DNA from: an uncultured Clostridium sp. | GTDB lineage: Bacteria; Bacillota; Clostridia; TANB77; CAG-508 | DNA length: 14,333 bases | NCBI GenBank assembly: GCA_905213875.1 | Contig: CAJMJN010000028.1 | Coordinates: 1 to 14,333 of the forward strand | Reading direction: 5' to 3' | Shown here: positions 1 to 6,541 of the stretch, piece by piece | Layout of the letters: every line of letters starts with the position of its first letter | Numbering within the stretch: the stretch's first letter is position 1 | Program-made: the position numbers and the translations under genes | The notes under the pieces: generated by a model | Seen by the model: only the letters and a program-made list of their open reading frames with translations | Database searches by the model: none | What the model was told of the DNA's origin: nothing

Positions 1-286
1 TATTAAACAAATATAATGCAACTTTATTTTGTTCTGTTGTTTCCATTTCCATAAGTTTAGCCATTGCAAACATTACAAGTTTATATTTTGCAAAATTTAT
101 TAAAGTAGTTCTATATTCTTCATCAACTTCTTTTAACATAGCATCAAATTTTTCATAGTTTTCTTTAGTATTATATATAAGTCCAGACCATTTGCTTTGG
201 CTCATACATATTGCTAATCTTAATTTATCTTTTATATCCATATCATTTATCATGTTTATTAAATATTCAACTTTCTCATTTTCCAT
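1..286 (-). CDS. Unknown small protein, cut by the left edge (95 residues visible)
   Basis: An open frame begins with ATG at 286 and runs off the left edge without a stop. It starts MENEKVEYLINMINDM. A GGAGG motif lies about 10 nt upstream, in the 18-nt gap after the relaxase stop, so the gene is probably translated from the relaxase mRNA. The visible part is charged and looks helical, with no membrane segment or signal peptide and no motif I recognise. Its position just downstream of mob suggests an accessory of the mobile element (mobilization, maintenance or regulation), but that is inference from context only. The C-terminus is not visible. Confidence 0.7.
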   Translation of the reverse strand, partial: MENEKVEYLINMINDMDIKDKLRLAICMSQSKWSGLIYNTKENYEKFDAMLKEVDEEYRTTLINFAKYKLVMFAMAKLMEMETTEQNKVALYLFN

Positions 287-304
287 ATTCTAATTACCTC
301 CATA

Positions 305-1693
305 TTAAAATCTAGTATCATATTTTTTTCTATTATTTTTATCTTTATTCATTTCGTCTTTTGGCTTAACTTTTCTAGCTATATTATTTGCAATTTCATT
401 TTCATCGTCAGTAAAAATCCCATTCTTATATAGGTCATCACTAACAATTTTATAGTTATTATCTTTATCATAACAAATTCTTTTATGAAAATGTCCCATA
501 ATACTATGCCAAAATTCTTTGAATTTGTGTAATTGAGCTTTTATGCTTTCTTTTTCTTCTTTTAGTTTGTTAATAATTTTATCTTTAGCAGATAATTCAC
601 CTTTTAAGTTATAAATTTCCTTATCTTTTTCTTCTATTTGATATTTAAGTGAATAATTTTCTTTTTCTATTTTAAAAGCACTATGTTCAAAATCTCTAAT
701 AGCTATATTTAAGTCATTAACACTTCTAACTGTTTTAGTGGTATCTTTTACCTCTTTAGTAAAGTTTTTGATTTTCTCAATATCCTCGTTTGAAATAACC
801 ATATTATTTTTAGTAAATTTAGCAGGTTTTAAATTATCTAATATTTGATTTATATCTTTTGTTGTATTATCAAGTTTATTAGTCTGTTTATTAGCTTTAT
901 CAAGTTTTTTCTCTTTTTCAGCAAGTTGCTTTTTTATACTTGTATAATTACTCATATCTTTAACATTTATATATTGATTTCTACCTTTTTGTTTTTCTTT
1001 TAGTTTAATATCCATACCATAAAATTTATTAAAAGACTTTATACAAGCAATTCTCATTTTATCTTGAATTTTAGTTAATGTTTCTTTTGTAAATAGTTGT
1101 GATTTTCCAACTTGTTTTTTCATTCCTCTAGTACAATTTTCTATTATAGGTACACCTACAATGTGCATATGAGGAGATGTTTCATCAAAATGAATAGTAG
1201 CATTTGCTATTTTAAATGTTGGTAATAGTTTAACTAACTCATTTACTTGCTCATTATATACATCAATCATTTTTAGTCTGTATTCTTTGTCTTTATCTTT
1301 CCAAAACTCCATATCTCCAAGTTCAACTATAATCTCACAAGCAAGGTCATTTTGAGATTCATTTATCTTTACAAAATAGTTATCTATTTTTCTATCATTT
1401 CTAGTCTGCTTATTGTTATACTCTATACGAGCTTCTTCAAATTCTTCTAAATATAAATCTTTTACATCATTTACAATATCATTTGTACCACGAATTACTC
1501 TAATTAAATCTTTTTCATTATCATAATCTCTTAAATTATGCTTATTAACTTTAGATAAAGCATTTGCATTTTGAATAGCATTATTTGAAAGAGAAGTAGT
1601 ACCAGAAACATTTCCTTTAGAAACTTTTTTTGCTAATTTACTTTTGTTTTTATCACTTCCTAAATGAAATGAATAAGCTAATTGCTGTTCCAT
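305..1693 (-). CDS. MobV/Pre-family plasmid mobilization relaxase
   Basis: This is a relaxase of the MobV (Pre/Mob, pMV158 MobM) family, 462 residues, which nicks oriT and stays on the 5' end during transfer. Two family motifs are visible. KHNLR around residues 51-55 corresponds to the HNxR motif whose histidine is the nucleophile in MobM, here His52. The metal-binding motif HFDETSPHMHIVGVP lies around residues 168-182 with His168, Asp170, Glu171, His175 and His177. Residues about 250-295 and 350-405 are long charged heptad-like helices, as in the C-terminal part of other MobV proteins. I chose ATG 1693 because a perfect AAAGGAGGTG lies 7 nt upstream. The same frame also opens at 1744, but that start has a poorer ribosome-binding site. 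The candidate oriT lies directly upstream on the same coding strand. No frame damage is seen, so it is probably functional. Confidence 0.93.
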   Translation of the reverse strand: MEQQLAYSFHLGSDKNKSKLAKKVSKGNVSGTTSLSNNAIQNANALSKVNKHNLRDYDNEKDLIRVIRGTNDIVNDVKDLYLEEFEEARIEYNNKQTRNDRKIDNYFVKINESQNDLACEIIVELGDMEFWKDKDKEYRLKMIDVYNEQVNELVKLLPTFKIANATIHFDETSPHMHIVGVPIIENCTRGMKKQVGKSQLFTKETLTKIQDKMRIACIKSFNKFYGMDIKLKEKQKGRNQYINVKDMSNYTSIKKQLAEKEKKLDKANKQTNKLDNTTKDINQILDNLKPAKFTKNNMVISNEDIEKIKNFTKEVKDTTKTVRSVNDLNIAIRDFEHSAFKIEKENYSLKYQIEEKDKEIYNLKGELSAKDKIINKLKEEKESIKAQLHKFKEFWHSIMGHFHKRICYDKDNNYKIVSDDLYKNGIFTDDENEIANNIARKVKPKDEMNKDKNNRKKYDTRF

Positions 1694-1726
1694 AAAAGCA
1701 CCTCCTTTGAAATTTCTTCGTAGCAT

Positions 1727-1791
1727 AGGACTTTGACTTGTCATAAGTCCTAACCCCCTATGAGTTATGACATACTATCATAACTGGGGGG
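1727..1791 (-). other. Candidate origin of transfer (oriT), MobV type
   Basis: Immediately upstream of the relaxase are nested inverted repeats. AGTTATGA (1763-1770) and TCATAACT (1778-1785) form an exact 8-bp stem around a 7-nt loop. An outer C5 run (1754-1758) faces a G6 run (1786-1791), and a further 7-bp repeat AGGACTT/AAGTCCT lies at 1727-1733/1745-1751. On the minus strand, which codes for mob, the loop and 3' arm read TAGTATG-TCA. The pMV158-family nick site is TAGTGTG/TTA, also at the junction of loop and 3' arm, so 8 of 10 bases match. The predicted nick lies between minus-strand bases 1771 and 1770. The nick position is inferred by analogy. Confidence 0.72.
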
Positions 1792-1838
1792 CTCTGCGAG
1801 GCATAAATTAACTATCGCCACTTTCATTTTTACTTCAT

Positions 1839-1859
1839 AAAAACAAAACGTGCCACGTT
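1839..1859 (-). terminator. Weak intrinsic terminator downstream of the recombinase
   Basis: On the minus strand a short stem AACGT-GGC-ACGTT (from 1859 down to 1847) is followed by TTGTTTTT. It lies about 45 nt beyond the recombinase stop. The stem is only 5 bp with a 3-nt loop, so termination efficiency may be low. It is the only U-tract hairpin between the recombinase and mob. Confidence 0.35.
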
Positions 1860-1863
1860 AATT

Positions 1864-1907
1864 TAATTGTTGCAGAGAAAAGATAAGTGATATTCCTGCA
1901 ACAATTA
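1864..1907. repeat. 12-bp perfect inverted repeat overlapping the recombinase stop codon
   Basis: TAATTGTTGCAG at 1864-1875 is the exact reverse complement of CTGCAACAATTA at 1896-1907, separated by 20 nt. The right arm contains the TAA stop codon (1905-1907) of the serine recombinase. No U-tract follows on either strand, so it is not a typical terminator. It could protect the mRNA 3' end, bind a protein, or be an outer part of the transfer origin. Confidence 0.6.
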
Positions 1908-3785
1908 TTTATGCTTTTTCTTCGAAGTAATGTGGGTAACAACACCCAAGCGTAATTTTCCTTCTGGTTTTGCCAAGAAGTCTTTAAATTGTTTTATTGC
2001 TACAAATCTTATAATCTTTTGATTTTTCTTAATCTTAAATTCTACAGCTCTGTTTCTAATCTTTGCAACTTCTGTTTTAGTATCATAATTTTCATCAATC
2101 TTATCATCGTGGAAGTAATATTCTCCTAAATCCATATAGTTAATATCTAATTCTTTTTTCAATGTTCCTATATAATCCTCTAATTGTTCTTTATTCATAT
2201 TTACACTAACTTTAGCATCTTCAAGTTTTCCGTCTCGTTCTATCATAGTAGGAACATCAACAATTCCTTTATCATATAGCTTGTCTATCTGTTCAATAAA
2301 GCTACTTCTAAAATTCAATTTTTCTATTTCAAAACTACCATCTTTATTTTTCTTTAAAGTAGCAGTATCGATAAATTTTGATATAAAGCTTTGTTTTTCA
2401 TCTTTACTTTTCATAGTCCAAAGTTTTAATAAAACGTCTTTATACATTTCGTGTTCAGTTAGTTTTTCTCTTTCAATATCTCTTTGAGCCATTAAGTGTT
2501 GTGGATTATAATTTTCCTTGTCAAAATCTAATGCATCAATTCTTTTATTTTCTAATACAGATAATTTTTCTTCTATCAGTTTATAATCTTCAGAAAAATC
2601 TTCCATCTCTAAAATACCATTCATATATGCTTTTTTTAGTCGGTCTTTCTGTTGTAAAAGTTTCTTAATTTCTTCATCAATTTTCTTACTTTCATCATCT
2701 TTCTTTTCAGCAAGTATAGGGTAGAAATATTTTTTAACATGATAATCGTATTCTACCAAGTCTAAAATATAATCAATTAAGCAGTTTTCAATTTCATCTT
2801 CGTTATAATAAAGCTTACAAGTATCACAATAGTAATACATATATTTAGATTTTTTTCCACCAGTTCCTTTACAAGTCATTATTTGACCACAAGTAGGACA
2901 TACAAGTTTTTGAAAGAATATATAAACTCTATTTCTACAATATGCTCTTTGATTAGTTTCTTTTTGATTTTGAACTTCTTCCCACATAGCTCTTGTTATA
3001 ATAGGTGGTACAACATCCATATAGATTTCAGTTTCTTTATCATTATCATTTTTATATCGTTCATAATCTCCCATATATATTTTGTTATTTATAATTCTAT
3101 TAACAGAAGAGTCAATCCATTTTTTAACTTGTGGATATAAAACTTTTTCTTGATTTAGAATATTGGCAATGGTTTGATAACTTTTCCCCTCTAAATACAA
3201 TTCAAATATTCTTAAAACAATATCTTTAGTTGTATTATCTATTTTTAAAGTTTTATCTGGAGATCTATAATAACCAAGAGGGCATTTACCTGGTATATGT
3301 CCAGCTTTAATTGCACCATTTAAACCAAATTTTGTTCTTTCACTAACTATTTCAATTTCTAATTGAGATAAAACAGTTAACATTCTAACAAAGAAACGAC
3401 CATTTGCAGTAGAAGTATTTACATCATCTCTATCACAAATTAAATAGCAATGATATTTTTCAAGAGTGCTAATTAAAACCTCTAAATCACGAACTGAACG
3501 AGTAACTCTATCTAATTTATAAGCTACTATATAGTTAATTAATCCATTTTTCATATCTTCAATCATTTGTTGGAATTGAGGTCTGTTTTTCATATCTTTT
3601 GCAGATATTCCTGCATCTTTATAAACTTTAAATACTTCAAATCCTTTATATTTGCATAATTGTCTTAATTTTTCTTCTTGTTCTCCTAAACTAAATCCTT
3701 CTCGTGCTTGATCTTCGGTACTTACTCTAATATAAATACCTGCAATTTTCTTTTCTTCTGATGATTGACTCCATAACTCTGACAT
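1905..3785 (-). CDS. Large serine recombinase (TnpX/TndX-like integrase)
   Basis: This 626-residue site-specific recombinase probably inserts and excises the mobile element. The N-terminal resolvase domain (about 13-160) has the catalytic serine in YIRVSTEDQ (Ser22) and conserved arginines in NRPQF (Arg68) and KLDRVTR (Arg93, Arg96). A recombinase domain follows (about 165-285) with KCPLGYYR. A zinc ribbon then carries Cys296, Cys299, Cys320 and Cys323. A charged coiled-coil stretch lies around 360-450, with a basic tail at the C-terminus. These parts come in the usual order for large serine recombinases. ATG 3785 was chosen because AAGGAGG lies 6 nt upstream. An in-frame ATG 54 nt further up has no such site. 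The frame is intact. The recognised att sites are not identifiable from one junction. Confidence 0.95.
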   Translation of the reverse strand: MSELWSQSSEEKKIAGIYIRVSTEDQAREGFSLGEQEEKLRQLCKYKGFEVFKVYKDAGISAKDMKNRPQFQQMIEDMKNGLINYIVAYKLDRVTRSVRDLEVLISTLEKYHCYLICDRDDVNTSTANGRFFVRMLTVLSQLEIEIVSERTKFGLNGAIKAGHIPGKCPLGYYRSPDKTLKIDNTTKDIVLRIFELYLEGKSYQTIANILNQEKVLYPQVKKWIDSSVNRIINNKIYMGDYERYKNDNDKETEIYMDVVPPIITRAMWEEVQNQKETNQRAYCRNRVYIFFQKLVCPTCGQIMTCKGTGGKKSKYMYYYCDTCKLYYNEDEIENCLIDYILDLVEYDYHVKKYFYPILAEKKDDESKKIDEEIKKLLQQKDRLKKAYMNGILEMEDFSEDYKLIEEKLSVLENKRIDALDFDKENYNPQHLMAQRDIEREKLTEHEMYKDVLLKLWTMKSKDEKQSFISKFIDTATLKKNKDGSFEIEKLNFRSSFIEQIDKLYDKGIVDVPTMIERDGKLEDAKVSVNMNKEQLEDYIGTLKKELDINYMDLGEYYFHDDKIDENYDTKTEVAKIRNRAVEFKIKKNQKIIRFVAIKQFKDFLAKPEGKLRLGVVTHITSKKKHK

Positions 3786-3798
3786 TTGAAACCTCCTT

Positions 3799-3840
3799 AA
3801 AAACATAAAAGTGCTAGAAAGCTTATAGCTAACTAACACT
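3799..3840 (-). terminator. Hairpin plus U-tract between the 90-aa gene and the recombinase
   Basis: On the minus strand AGTGTTAGTTAGCT (3840-3827) pairs with AGCTTTCTAGCACT (3823-3810). This gives 8 bp with one G-U pair, a 2x2 internal loop, then 4 bp around an ATA loop, followed by TTTATGTTTTT. It sits in the leader just before the recombinase ribosome-binding site. It could end the upstream small-gene transcript or act as an attenuator for recombinase expression. I see no clear promoter between this hairpin and the recombinase. Confidence 0.5.
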
Positions 3841-3898
3841 TAAAATTTATCTTATTATTTACTTGTATTACTTGCTGATAAAAAGAAAACTTCTAGTA

Positions 3899-4171
3899 TT
3901 AGTTACCACTGATAAAATCTCTTAATTTTGAGAGTGGTATTTTATTTGCTAGATTACCGATATAGAAATACCCATGCTGATTAAAGAATAGATATAACTT
4001 TTCTTTAATCATTACACTATGTGGTTCTACATAAGCAATATTAGTTTTTTCAACCATTCTCAAATTACCATTCTTTATCTTTGGTTCACAATTACTAAAA
4101 GTGCAAGCCCATTCAATCTTAGAAAGTAATTCTTTTTCTACTGCTAATTTTCTTTTAACTATGCGTATCAT
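3899..4171 (-). CDS. Unknown 90-residue protein of the mobile element
   Basis: A small protein beginning MIRIVKRKLAVEKELLSKIE, basic at the N-terminus, with no signal peptide or membrane helix and no family I recognise. ATG 4171 was chosen because AAAGGAGG lies about 10 nt upstream. The open frame extends further upstream to 4285 but without a ribosome-binding site and across the tRNA-Gly terminator, so the longer form is unlikely. It lies upstream of the serine recombinase and is separated from it by a hairpin with a U-tract. Such a position would suit a recombination directionality factor or a small regulator, but the sequence itself does not show this. Confidence 0.7.
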   Translation of the reverse strand: MIRIVKRKLAVEKELLSKIEWACTFSNCEPKIKNGNLRMVEKTNIAYVEPHSVMIKEKLYLFFNQHGYFYIGNLANKIPLSKLRDFISGN

Positions 4172-4235
4172 ATCACAAAAACCTCCTTTTTTCAATGATT
4201 TGAGGCTATTTTTATATACTTTTGGTAAAAAAAGT

Positions 4236-4264
4236 AAAAAAATAAGCCGATTAAATCGACTTAT
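4236..4264 (-). terminator. Intrinsic terminator downstream of tRNA-Gly
   Basis: On the minus strand ATAAGTCGATT (4264-4254) and AATCGGCTTAT (4252-4242) form a stem with one G-U pair, directly followed by a run of T. It lies about 75 nt beyond the CCA of the tRNA-Gly and upstream of the 90-aa gene, so it most likely ends the tRNA transcript. Confidence 0.8.
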
Positions 4265-4336
4265 ATAAATGTGATTGATACTCACTTTTTAATTTTCTTC
4301 AAACTTACTTTTTAAGTGGTTCGACGAAAATGCATT

Positions 4337-4411
<75 letters not shown>

Positions 4412-4422
4412 ATAAAAACATT

Positions 4423-4451
4423 ATTATATTATTTAGTTTTTTCATTATCTA
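4423..4451 (-). promoter_or_regulatory. Possible promoter of tRNA-Gly
   Basis: On the minus strand TATAAT (4428-4423) lies 11 nt before the tRNA 5' end, with a weak -35 TAGATA (4451-4446) at 17-nt spacing. The -10 is perfect but easily arises by chance in such AT-rich DNA. Read-through from the upstream gene is also possible, since no terminator is visible between them. Confidence 0.4.
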
Positions 4452-4476
4452 ATATTTTTTCTGCTCTCTTTAACAG

Positions 4477-4895
4477 TCATTCATTCTTTTCTATACTATC
4501 CATGCTAATTTTTATATCTTCCTTTAATAATTCATATTCATCATCAGTTAACTTTTCTTCTTCCAATATTCTTAAAGTTAAATCATAAAGTTTTTTTTCA
4601 TAATTTTTTAGTGGACTTTTAGTCCTTTCTACTATTCCTGTATCTTGCTCTTTTTTTGATTCTTCTAATATTTCTTCATACTCTTTTGGATAAAATTTCT
4701 TTATTATTTTTACTCTTTTATCATCATCTTCTTTTAATTGAGCTATATGTTCATTTATAATTGGATCATATCCGCTGTGTTTTTTATATTTGTTGAATTT
4801 CAAAGCATAAATTATACTAACAGTAGCTATTGCTAGTACTTCTATAACTATTATTAATATTATAATTAATCTTGTTTTTTATTCAAACTTCTCAT
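4477..4895 (-). pseudogene. Single-pass membrane protein of unknown function, frame broken at an A6 tract
   Basis: The ATG at 4895 has a good GGAGAAA site 5 nt upstream and encodes MRSLNKK, then meets a TAA at 4868-4866. In the overlapping frame there follows TRLIIILIIVIEVLAIAT..., a hydrophobic segment of about 20 residues, and then a hydrophilic charged tail to the TGA at 4479-4477. The two join perfectly if the A6 run (4880-4875) is read as A7, which gives a 139-residue protein with an N-terminal anchor and a cytoplasmic, probably coiled, Glu/Lys-rich domain. No ATG, GTG or TTG exists in the tail frame before the membrane segment. A TTG at 4803 would lose the anchor. The break may be a sequencing error, a recent mutation, or slippage at the A tract. 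A strong promoter lies upstream (4938-4966). I do not recognise the family. Confidence 0.72.
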
Positions 4896-4937
4896 ATAAA
4901 TTTCTCCATTATAAATAAACTATGCATTATCATTTTT

Positions 4938-4966
4938 ATAATAACTTTTTTTATTGATTTTGTCAA
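4938..4966 (-). promoter_or_regulatory. Sigma-A promoter of the membrane-protein gene
   Basis: On the minus strand TTGACA (4966-4961) and TATTAT (4943-4938) are separated by exactly 17 nt. The predicted start, near 4931, would leave a leader of about 35 nt before the ATG at 4895. Its -35 is one arm of an inverted repeat shared with a divergent promoter. Confidence 0.7.
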
Positions 4967-4977
4967 CACCAATTTTG

Positions 4978-5006
4978 TTGACACTTTTTGAAACAACTGA
5001 TATTAT
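4978..5006 (+). promoter_or_regulatory. Divergent plus-strand sigma-A-like promoter, antisense to ssrA
   Basis: TTGACA at 4978-4983 and TATTAT at 5001-5006 are separated by exactly 17 nt, identical in elements and spacing to the opposing promoter at 4938-4966. The two -35 boxes form the perfect inverted repeat TGTCAAC (4961-4967) / GTTGACA (4977-4983). Transcription would begin near 5013 and run antisense through ssrA towards the M14 peptidase gene. No start site has been shown here. Confidence 0.5.
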
Positions 5007-5008
5007 AC

Positions 5009-5039
5009 AAAAAGACGTAAAATGGCCAATTTTACGTCT
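5009..5039 (-). terminator. Intrinsic terminator of ssrA
   Basis: On the minus strand AGACGTAAAAT (5039-5029) and ATTTTACGTCT (5023-5013) form a perfect 11-bp stem around TGGCC, followed by TTTT. It begins 4 nt after the CCA end of the tmRNA. Confidence 0.88.
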
Positions 5040-5043
5040 GGGA

Positions 5044-5398
5044 TGGTGGAGATGAGGAGAGTCGAACTCCTGTCCATAACACTTTCAAAACAGACTTCTA
5101 CAAGTTTAGTTTGTTTTTTATATTCATTTTTACAGCACCAACAAACAGGTTTTATAAAAATATATCTTCCTTAAATACCCACTGTTTTGAAAGATAAAAC
5201 AGCTTTGTTTCCCACTAATATGACACTTTATCTAAATATGTGGGGATATCTAGTAAAGCGTAGCCGCAATTAGGCAGCTAATGCTAATTCTCTATTATCA
5301 GCGTTTATATTTAAGTTTCCCGTTTTTTTTAGTGGCCAACGAGAATCCACTACATGCTATCTATTTTTCTGGTGTAATGTCGAAACCATTACATCCCC
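5044..5398 (-). ncRNA. ssrA: Transfer-messenger RNA (tmRNA), one-piece form
   Basis: This 355-nt RNA rescues stalled ribosomes by acting as tRNA-Ala and then as a short mRNA that adds a degradation tag. The 5' end reads GGGGATGTAATGGTTTCGAC and the 3' end reads CATCTCCACCA. The two form a 7-bp acceptor stem with one G-U pair, and the T-arm has the loop TTCGACT. The tag frame ends in LALAA followed by TAA (5272-5270). Taking GCT (5302-5300) as the resume codon gives the tag ADNRELALAA. The resume codon is inferred from the usual alanine start and the preceding TATAAAC; an earlier start would lengthen the tag. A promoter (5411-5439) and a terminator (5009-5039) frame the gene. ssrA is a known integration target for mobile elements, but here it is intact. 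Confidence 0.96.
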
Positions 5399-5410
5399 AT
5401 GTACTTTTTA

Positions 5411-5439
5411 ATTATACTATAATATTTTACTTTTTTCAA
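5411..5439 (-). promoter_or_regulatory. Promoter of ssrA
   Basis: On the minus strand TTGAAA (5439-5434) and TATAAT (5416-5411) are separated by exactly 17 nt. The -10 lies 12 nt before the mature tmRNA 5' end, leaving a few nucleotides for RNase P to remove. The -35 lies within the palindrome TTTCAATTGAAA (5434-5445). The rest of the stretch between ssrA and the peptidase gene (5440-5592) is AT-rich. It has a 15-nt direct repeat (5471-5485, 5515-5529) and no convincing plus-strand promoter. Confidence 0.8.
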
Positions 5440-5592
5440 TTGAAATTTATTACTATTTATTTTTTCCTAATAATATATTTAAAATGTTATTCAATTTATA
5501 TTTTCATTTTTTTCTAATATATTTAAAATACTTTTTATAATTATTTATCACACTTTTTTCTATACTTAATAATATATCTTAGGGTGATTTAT

Positions 5593-6512
5593 ATGTCTAT
5601 TGTTAAAACAGATATTAATTATACTTACGAAATTATGATGTCAAATATTTATGAATTAAATAACAAATTTTCCTTTTTACAAGTTCAAAATGCTGGATAT
5701 AGTGTTTTGGGTAAGCAACTTCCTGTTATTAGATTGCGGTAGAGGTTCTAAAAAAGTTTTTTATTCAGGTAGTTTTCATGCAAATGAATGTATCACAAGT
5801 GTTTTACTTATGAAATTCATTGAAGATTACTGTAATTCTTATATCAGTAATTCTACTTTATATAATTATAATATTAGGAATTTATTTAAATCTTGTTCTA
5901 TTTATATTATGCCTATGGTAAATCCAGATGGAGTTGATATTGTAAATCGGTGTATATCCTCCTGACAGCACCATATATAAAGTTACAGCTGAACTTGCTA
6001 GACCGTATGCAACTATTCCTTTTCCTAGTGGATGGAAAGCTAATTTTAATGGTGTTGATTTAAATTTGCAGTTTCCTGCTGAGTGGGAAATGGCTAAAAA
6101 AATAAAATATAATTTAGGTTTTACTGGCCCTGCCCCACGTGATTTTGTAGGATATGGTCCTTTAACTGAACCTGAAGCTCTTGCAATTTATAATTTTACT
6201 CTTAAATACGATTTTAAATTAGTTATTGCTTATCATACTCAGGGTAAAGAAATTTATTGGCAATTTGCTAATTTTAATCCACCTAATAGTTTCTACATTG
6301 GGACTCAATTTGCTAAAAGTAGTGGCTATAAATTAACTGATACACCGTACAATTCAAGTTTTGCGGGCTATAAAGATTGGTTTATTCAAGATTATAATAA
6401 ACCTGGCTATACTATAGAAGCTGGTATTGGAGAAAGTCCTTTGCCTATCTCACAATTTGATGAAATTTATAGAGATAATATTGGTATTTTGATTTTAGGA
6501 GCAGTGCTATAA
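5593..6512 (+). pseudogene. M14-family gamma-D-glutamyl-diamino-acid endopeptidase, frame broken twice (+1, +1)
   Basis: Joined across two breaks this is a 305-residue zinc carboxypeptidase of family M14, subfamily of Bacillus gamma-D-glutamyl-L-diamino acid endopeptidase I, which cleaves muropeptide stems. Start ATG 5593 has AGGGTGA 5 nt upstream and gives MSIVKTDINYTYEIMM. Zinc ligands His and Glu sit in GSFHANE, the third His in AYHTQG, and the catalytic Glu in YTIEAGIGE. NPDGVD and FPSGWKANFNGVDLN are also family-typical. No LysM repeat or signal peptide is seen, so a cytoplasmic recycling role is likely if it is made. The frame breaks at 5737-5742 (TTG CGG TAG) and 5948-5950 (AAT CGG). 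In each case skipping the C restores a GGT glycine expected in the family. It could be a decaying gene, sequence error, or recoding at CGG. Confidence 0.85.
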
Positions 6513-6541
6513 AATTATTTTTTTAATATTTTATATTAATA

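Larger units (their letters stand above)
1..4235. mobile_element. Right-hand part of an integrated mobilizable element (left end outside window)
   Basis: A run of four minus-strand genes contains a MobV-type relaxase, a candidate oriT and a large serine recombinase, and it stops next to the terminator of a tRNA-Gly gene. A relaxase plus a serine recombinase without conjugation genes is the usual make-up of small integrative mobilizable elements (the Tn4451/TnpX-TnpZ style), which borrow a helper's transfer apparatus. Everything from 4,236 rightwards (tRNA, tmRNA, peptidase, glgP, lipid operon) looks like chromosome. The right boundary given here is an inference: I placed it at the tRNA-Gly terminator because no attachment-site repeat is visible, and serine recombinases leave only about a 2-nt core. 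The left end lies outside the window. Confidence 0.6.

Noticed and set aside
1694..1744. Upstream in-frame start for the relaxase
   Set aside because: The start at 1693 has a perfect AAAGGAGGTG at good spacing and gives the usual MobV N-terminus; the extra 17 residues overlap the oriT-side inverted repeat.
4477..4803. Membrane-protein tail taken as a stand-alone gene from TTG 4803
   Set aside because: No ribosome-binding site precedes TTG 4803, and the in-frame codons upstream encode a clean membrane helix that joins to a proper ATG after a single-base correction.
5281..5517. Plus-strand open frame over the tmRNA 5' half and promoter
   Set aside because: It is the reverse complement of ssrA and of AT-rich promoter DNA, with no ribosome-binding site and low-complexity Phe/Tyr/Ile content.
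5471..5529. 15-nt direct repeat TAATATATTTAAAAT (5471-5485 and 5515-5529)
   Set aside because: Only A and T in a very AT-rich intergenic stretch, two copies, no associated element; likely chance.
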